DNA of 51,374 nt from Chitinophaga pinensis (GTDB lineage Bacteria > Bacteroidota > Bacteroidia > Chitinophagales > Chitinophagaceae), in the NCBI GenBank assembly GCA_945862385.1, contig CAMAXV010000018.1, forward strand, positions 1-51,374. The letters are read 5' to 3'. Shown piece by piece: positions 48,292 through 51,374 of the stretch. A model generated the notes under the pieces. That model made no database searches. It had not been told where the DNA came from and was given only the letters and a program-made list of their open reading frames with translations. How positions within the stretch are numbered: the stretch's first letter is position 1; each line of letters starts with the position of its first letter. The position numbers were made by a program, and so were the translations under genes.

Positions 48292-50666
48292 TTTATCCCC
48301 CAGTTTTGATTAGGTTTTGCAGACATCTCCAGTTCCAGTTTACCACCTTTGACCAGTATTTCGTGATCAAAAAATGGTTTATTCAACAGATTGCCATTCA
48401 GCTTTGCAGACCGGATGTATGCATTAGCAGGACTGTTATTAGTTGTTTCAATAACAAATTTTTTGCCAGCGTAATATTTTTCATTGAGGTGAATGGTAAC
48501 CTTATTAAAAATTGGACTGGTTATTTCATAAAAAGGTTTTTCACTTGTACCTCCATCTGTAGAAAAGAGTCCGATTTTAAGCAAAACAGCCAGAGAGCCC
48601 ATCAACCCCTGATCCTCATCACCACTATATCCCTTTTGAGGGGAAATGCCACTGTAAACTGAATCAATCAGTTGTCTTGTCCAGTATTGCGTAAGCCAGG
48701 GTTTTCCGGCATAGTTGAATAGAAACGGTGTTTGCATGCAAGGCTGGTTGCCATAGTTGATGTACACCCTGCGTTGTGCTTCACGATCAGGAGGGTTTTC
48801 TGATTTCCCGGATACAAATCCGTGTTTCCGGGCTTCTGTAAAAGCAAAATTCAACTTATCTGTAAACTTCTTGGCTCCACCATGTAATGAGATCAGTCCG
48901 GGTACATCATGTGGAACAAACCAGGTATATTGAGCCGCATTGCCTTCATTGAATCCATTTTCATATCGAAGGATGTCAACTGGCTCAGCCCATTTTCCAC
49001 CACGCTCCCGAACCCACATCCAGCCAATATCTTTGTTAAAAACATTTTTATACTGCTGGGAACGCTGCATGAAAAGTGCATGATCAGCATCCTGCCCAAG
49101 ATGCTTTGCAAGCTGGGCCATGGCAAAATCCTGGTAGGCATATTCCAGTGTTTGTGCAGCACCATCCTGGTGAAAACCATATTTGACAGGATGAAGGGGA
49201 TGTGGAATATATCCAAGTTCAATATATTCTTCAATTCCGCCTCCTTTAAAAGTTTTGTGTTCATAACCCGCCTTGCTCATCATGCCACCCGGGAAATGGT
49301 CTTTACGTATCCCCTCGTATGCTTTTTTTATGTCGAATCCCCGTATTCCTTTCAACCATGCACTGGCAATGAATGGCGTGGTTGTAGCGCCCGTCATTAC
49401 GTAGGTATAATTCCCACCTGATGGTCCGCGCGGAACCAATCCACCGTCATCATACATTTTGAGCATAGACTGTATAAACTCTTCTGTTACCTCTGGGTAA
49501 ACTAAGTGCCAGAGTGTGTTGAGCGACCACTGAGCACCCCACCAGGAATCTGAATTAAACATCCGATAAGCAGGTTTACCAGACTCGGACATTGGCACAT
49601 TGCGCTTTACCGGCTTTAAACCTGTATTGTCAATATATGCCCCACTGATATCACTCACAATTCTTCTGCCCTGCAGTGCATGGAAAAGGTCTGTATAGAA
49701 CCTGCGTTGCTCAGTTTCTGTTCCGCCTTCCACATCGATTCTGTTCAGCCATTGATCCCATTCAGCAGCAGAAGCAGCAACTACTTTATCAAAATCCCAG
49801 CCAGGTAATTCGGTGAGAAGATTGTTCATCGCCTCATCCACACCTGTATATGAAATGGCGACCTTCATCATTTTTACCTGATTCTGTGTTGACCTGAACC
49901 CCACATAGATACCTGTTTTTTCACCTTCCACTTGATATTCCTTTTCAGAGGGGCTGTTAGTTCCTGTTTCAATAACAGGTAATCTCACTCCTTGTTTCCA
50001 GCCACCAACATGTTCAAATGGCTGATCAAAAGAAGCTACAAAATAAACAGTGATGGGTTTAGGACGCCTCACTGTAGCTGCCATTGTCACTTCTCCACTG
50101 ATCAGTTCATCATTTACAACTTTAACGCGTGCACTTTGCGTTTCAGATGAACCAAGAACAGTGCTGAAGTCAAATAGTATTTGTGCTGAGTCTGTTGCAG
50201 GATACGTGTACTTGTGGAAACCCACACGTGTGGTAGAAGTTAACTCGGCGGTAACACCATAAGTTTTGAGTTTGATTTTGTGGTATCCCGGTCTTGCGGT
50301 TTCTTCCTGATGGAAATATGCGGAGCCGTAGGTATCCGGACCAAAATGACCTTTGAAATTACCTGTAGTTGGGAGAACAGGGATTCCAGACAACTCCCAG
50401 CAATGGATATGACTGAAACAACGGATGGTATCTTCGTTGTATTTATAGCCGGTATTCCAGACACCACGGAGGTTCATATCCGGACTCAGGTTAACCATGC
50501 CGAATGGACGCGTAGCGGAGCTGAAGTAAAAAAAACGGGAATTGGCAGCGTCTACCATGACCTCAACCAAATCTGATTTGCCTTGCTTACCAGCCTCTTT
50601 TTGCTGTGCATATACCTGCCCGGAAAAGCCTGCCAACGTAGATAATACAATCAAAAAAAACCTCAT
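48285..50666 (-). CDS. Glycoside hydrolase family 92 (first gene of the run)
   Basis: A 793-residue protein with a signal peptide (about 1-20, IVLSTLAGFSGQVYAQ). GH92 features are VDAANSRFFYFSSATRPFGM, RCFSHIHCWELSGIPVLPTT, NSDSWWGAQWSLNTLWHLVY and KGYSGDEDQGLMGSLAVLLK. Compared with the other GH92 in this window it differs through most of its length, including the Q-G-L segment in place of N-G-Q after GDED, so the two probably have different linkage or substrate preferences. It is the promoter-proximal gene after the SusD terminator. Confidence 0.9.
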   Translation of the reverse strand: MRFFLIVLSTLAGFSGQVYAQQKEAGKQGKSDLVEVMVDAANSRFFYFSSATRPFGMVNLSPDMNLRGVWNTGYKYNEDTIRCFSHIHCWELSGIPVLPTTGNFKGHFGPDTYGSAYFHQEETARPGYHKIKLKTYGVTAELTSTTRVGFHKYTYPATDSAQILFDFSTVLGSSETQSARVKVVNDELISGEVTMAATVRRPKPITVYFVASFDQPFEHVGGWKQGVRLPVIETGTNSPSEKEYQVEGEKTGIYVGFRSTQNQVKMMKVAISYTGVDEAMNNLLTELPGWDFDKVVAASAAEWDQWLNRIDVEGGTETEQRRFYTDLFHALQGRRIVSDISGAYIDNTGLKPVKRNVPMSESGKPAYRMFNSDSWWGAQWSLNTLWHLVYPEVTEEFIQSMLKMYDDGGLVPRGPSGGNYTYVMTGATTTPFIASAWLKGIRGFDIKKAYEGIRKDHFPGGMMSKAGYEHKTFKGGGIEEYIELGYIPHPLHPVKYGFHQDGAAQTLEYAYQDFAMAQLAKHLGQDADHALFMQRSQQYKNVFNKDIGWMWVRERGGKWAEPVDILRYENGFNEGNAAQYTWFVPHDVPGLISLHGGAKKFTDKLNFAFTEARKHGFVSGKSENPPDREAQRRVYINYGNQPCMQTPFLFNYAGKPWLTQYWTRQLIDSVYSGISPQKGYSGDEDQGLMGSLAVLLKIGLFSTDGGTSEKPFYEITSPIFNKVTIHLNEKYYAGKKFVIETTNNSPANAYIRSAKLNGNLLNKPFFDHEILVKGGKLELEMSAKPNQNWGINR

Positions 50667-50714
50667 GATGTCATTTTATGGAATCTCCCAACAATTTAGT
50701 TCAAAACGAGGAGT

Positions 50715-50757
50715 AAAAAAATGCCAGGTCTTCTTTCAAGCAGAATCCTGGCATTTT
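50715..50757 (-). terminator. Rho-independent terminator after the SusD gene
   Basis: On the minus strand AAAATGCCAGG (50747-50757) pairs with CCTGGCATTTT (50718-50728) across an 18-nt loop and is followed by more T (down to 50715). It lies 18 bp after the SusD stop and 49 bp before the GH92 start, so GH92 needs its own promoter or read-through. Confidence 0.88.
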
Positions 50758-50774
50758 AATTAGGTCAAAATAAA

Positions 50775-51374
50775 TTAATACCCAGGATTCTGATCAATTC
50801 GGGGATTGGAGTTATCCAGCATTCCCTGCGGGATTGGTCTCAGCAAATGCCTGTCAGCAATCTGCTTTGCTCCTGCTGTTCCCCATGATGTCCATCCATT
50901 GTATTTTGAAGCCCGCTCAATCAATTTACCAGTGCGCTTAAGCTGATACCAACGTTCATTGCCTTCTCCAAGAAGCTCACGGCCATATTCATCCAAAATC
51001 ATATCAATATTGATGGTTGATGAAGTGGCACGATAAGTCACAACATTGGATACAGGATCAAGCACATTGCCCGGATTGGCAGCACACATCGGAGATTTTC
51101 CTGAGTTACTGCCCAATGCCCTGTCAAGAACTTTATTGTAATAAACATCTGCAGTTCCAAGTCTCGCACCAGTTGCACCCTTCACAATGGCTTCAGCAGC
51201 CATCAGGTAAACCTCAGCAGCACGGAACAGGGGATCATTAAAGGTGGAGAATCCATCAGCGTAAGGAATACCAGGTTGCCAGAACTTCCAGAACATAGGG
51301 CCACCCCATGCCATAGGATCTATGATTTGCTGTGAAGGAGAAGTGATTTTACCGAGCCAGAATAAATCTACTAC
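50775..51374 (-). CDS. RagB/SusD-family outer-membrane glycan-binding lipoprotein (partial, C-terminus only)
   Basis: About 199 residues are open from the window edge to the stop at 50775. They match the C-terminal region of SusD proteins: FWKFWQPGIPYADGFSTFND, then PLFRAAEVYLMAAEAIVKGA, ILDEYGRELLGEGNERWYQL, KRTGKLIERASKY and the ending HLLRPIPQGMLDNSNPRIDQ NPGY. SusD proteins bind glycan on the cell surface together with a SusC TonB-dependent transporter, which is expected just beyond the right edge. It marks the locus as a polysaccharide utilisation locus. Confidence 0.92.
   Translation of the reverse strand, partial: VVDLFWLGKITSPSQQIIDPMAWGGPMFWKFWQPGIPYADGFSTFNDPLFRAAEVYLMAAEAIVKGATGARLGTADVYYNKVLDRALGSNSGKSPMCAANPGNVLDPVSNVVTYRATSSTINIDMILDEYGRELLGEGNERWYQLKRTGKLIERASKYNGWTSWGTAGAKQIADRHLLRPIPQGMLDNSNPRIDQNPGY

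Noticed and set aside
1-51374. CRISPR arrays, insertion sequences, prophage or tRNA genes
   Set aside because: I looked for regularly spaced repeats, transposase or integrase motifs and cloverleaf-like sequences between genes and found none that I could support.

Overview
The window looks like chromosome of a glycan-degrading Bacteroidota, most likely a Chitinophagaceae-type bacterium. The signs are a SusD-family protein, two GH92 enzymes, Tat-exported Gfo/Idh/MocA and FAD oxidoreductases, BlaI/M56 pairs with Bacteroidota-style tails, a YceI/DUF5777/cytochrome lipoprotein operon, and promoter boxes close to TTTG-N20-TAnnTTTG. No tRNA, rRNA, CRISPR array or transposase was seen.

Left part (1-6.0 kb, minus strand): the 5' part of an exported FAD oxidoreductase, a multi-hairpin intergenic repeat (1552-1721), then a two-gene unit of a GH88 unsaturated glucuronyl hydrolase and a large FAD/Fe-S D-2-hydroxyacid dehydrogenase. 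A HigBA-type toxin-antitoxin pair follows (6.1-6.8 kb); its toxin frame is broken by a missing base.

Middle part (6.9-19.2 kb): two BlaI-M56 sensor/repressor pairs flank a PhzF-family gene. One M56 protein is fused to a cell-wall amidase domain and split by a -1 frameshift at an AAAAAG run. The other carries a tail that resembles a TonB-receptor plug. Both blaI genes have the same operator/promoter layout, with five sites of the form AACTAW-N4-WTAGTY. Next come an ECF sigma factor with a one-span membrane protein and a small beta-barrel protein (plus strand), an unknown secreted protein, and a five-gene minus-strand operon of two haem-c lipoproteins, YceI, DUF5777 barrel and an OB-fold protein, closed by a clear terminator.

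Right part (19.4-51.4 kb) is a large polysaccharide-utilisation region. A PhoPQ-related hydrolase, a four-gene unit (sugar porter, DUF1569, esterase, SGNH-sulfatase fusion) and a Tat FAD oxidoreductase precede a nearly gapless 11-gene minus-strand run (28,359-50,666). In transcription order this is GH92, LacI regulator, sulfatase-GH28 fusion, a 1,933-residue protein with two GH27 modules plus an unrecognised C-terminal module, GH105-type hydrolase, Tat Gfo/Idh/MocA oxidoreductase, GH92, parallel beta-helix protein, dihaem cytochrome c, sulfatase and acetylxylan-esterase-like protein. A SusD C-terminus and its terminator sit just upstream, so the SusC/D pair probably lies beyond the right edge.

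Together the enzymes suggest stepwise breakdown of a sulfated, acetylated acidic heteroglycan with galactose, mannose and uronic acid residues. Unusually, periplasmic oxidoreductases and a cytochrome c are embedded among the hydrolases, which suggests that sugar oxidation is coupled to respiration. The substrate is an inference; no single enzyme here fixes it.
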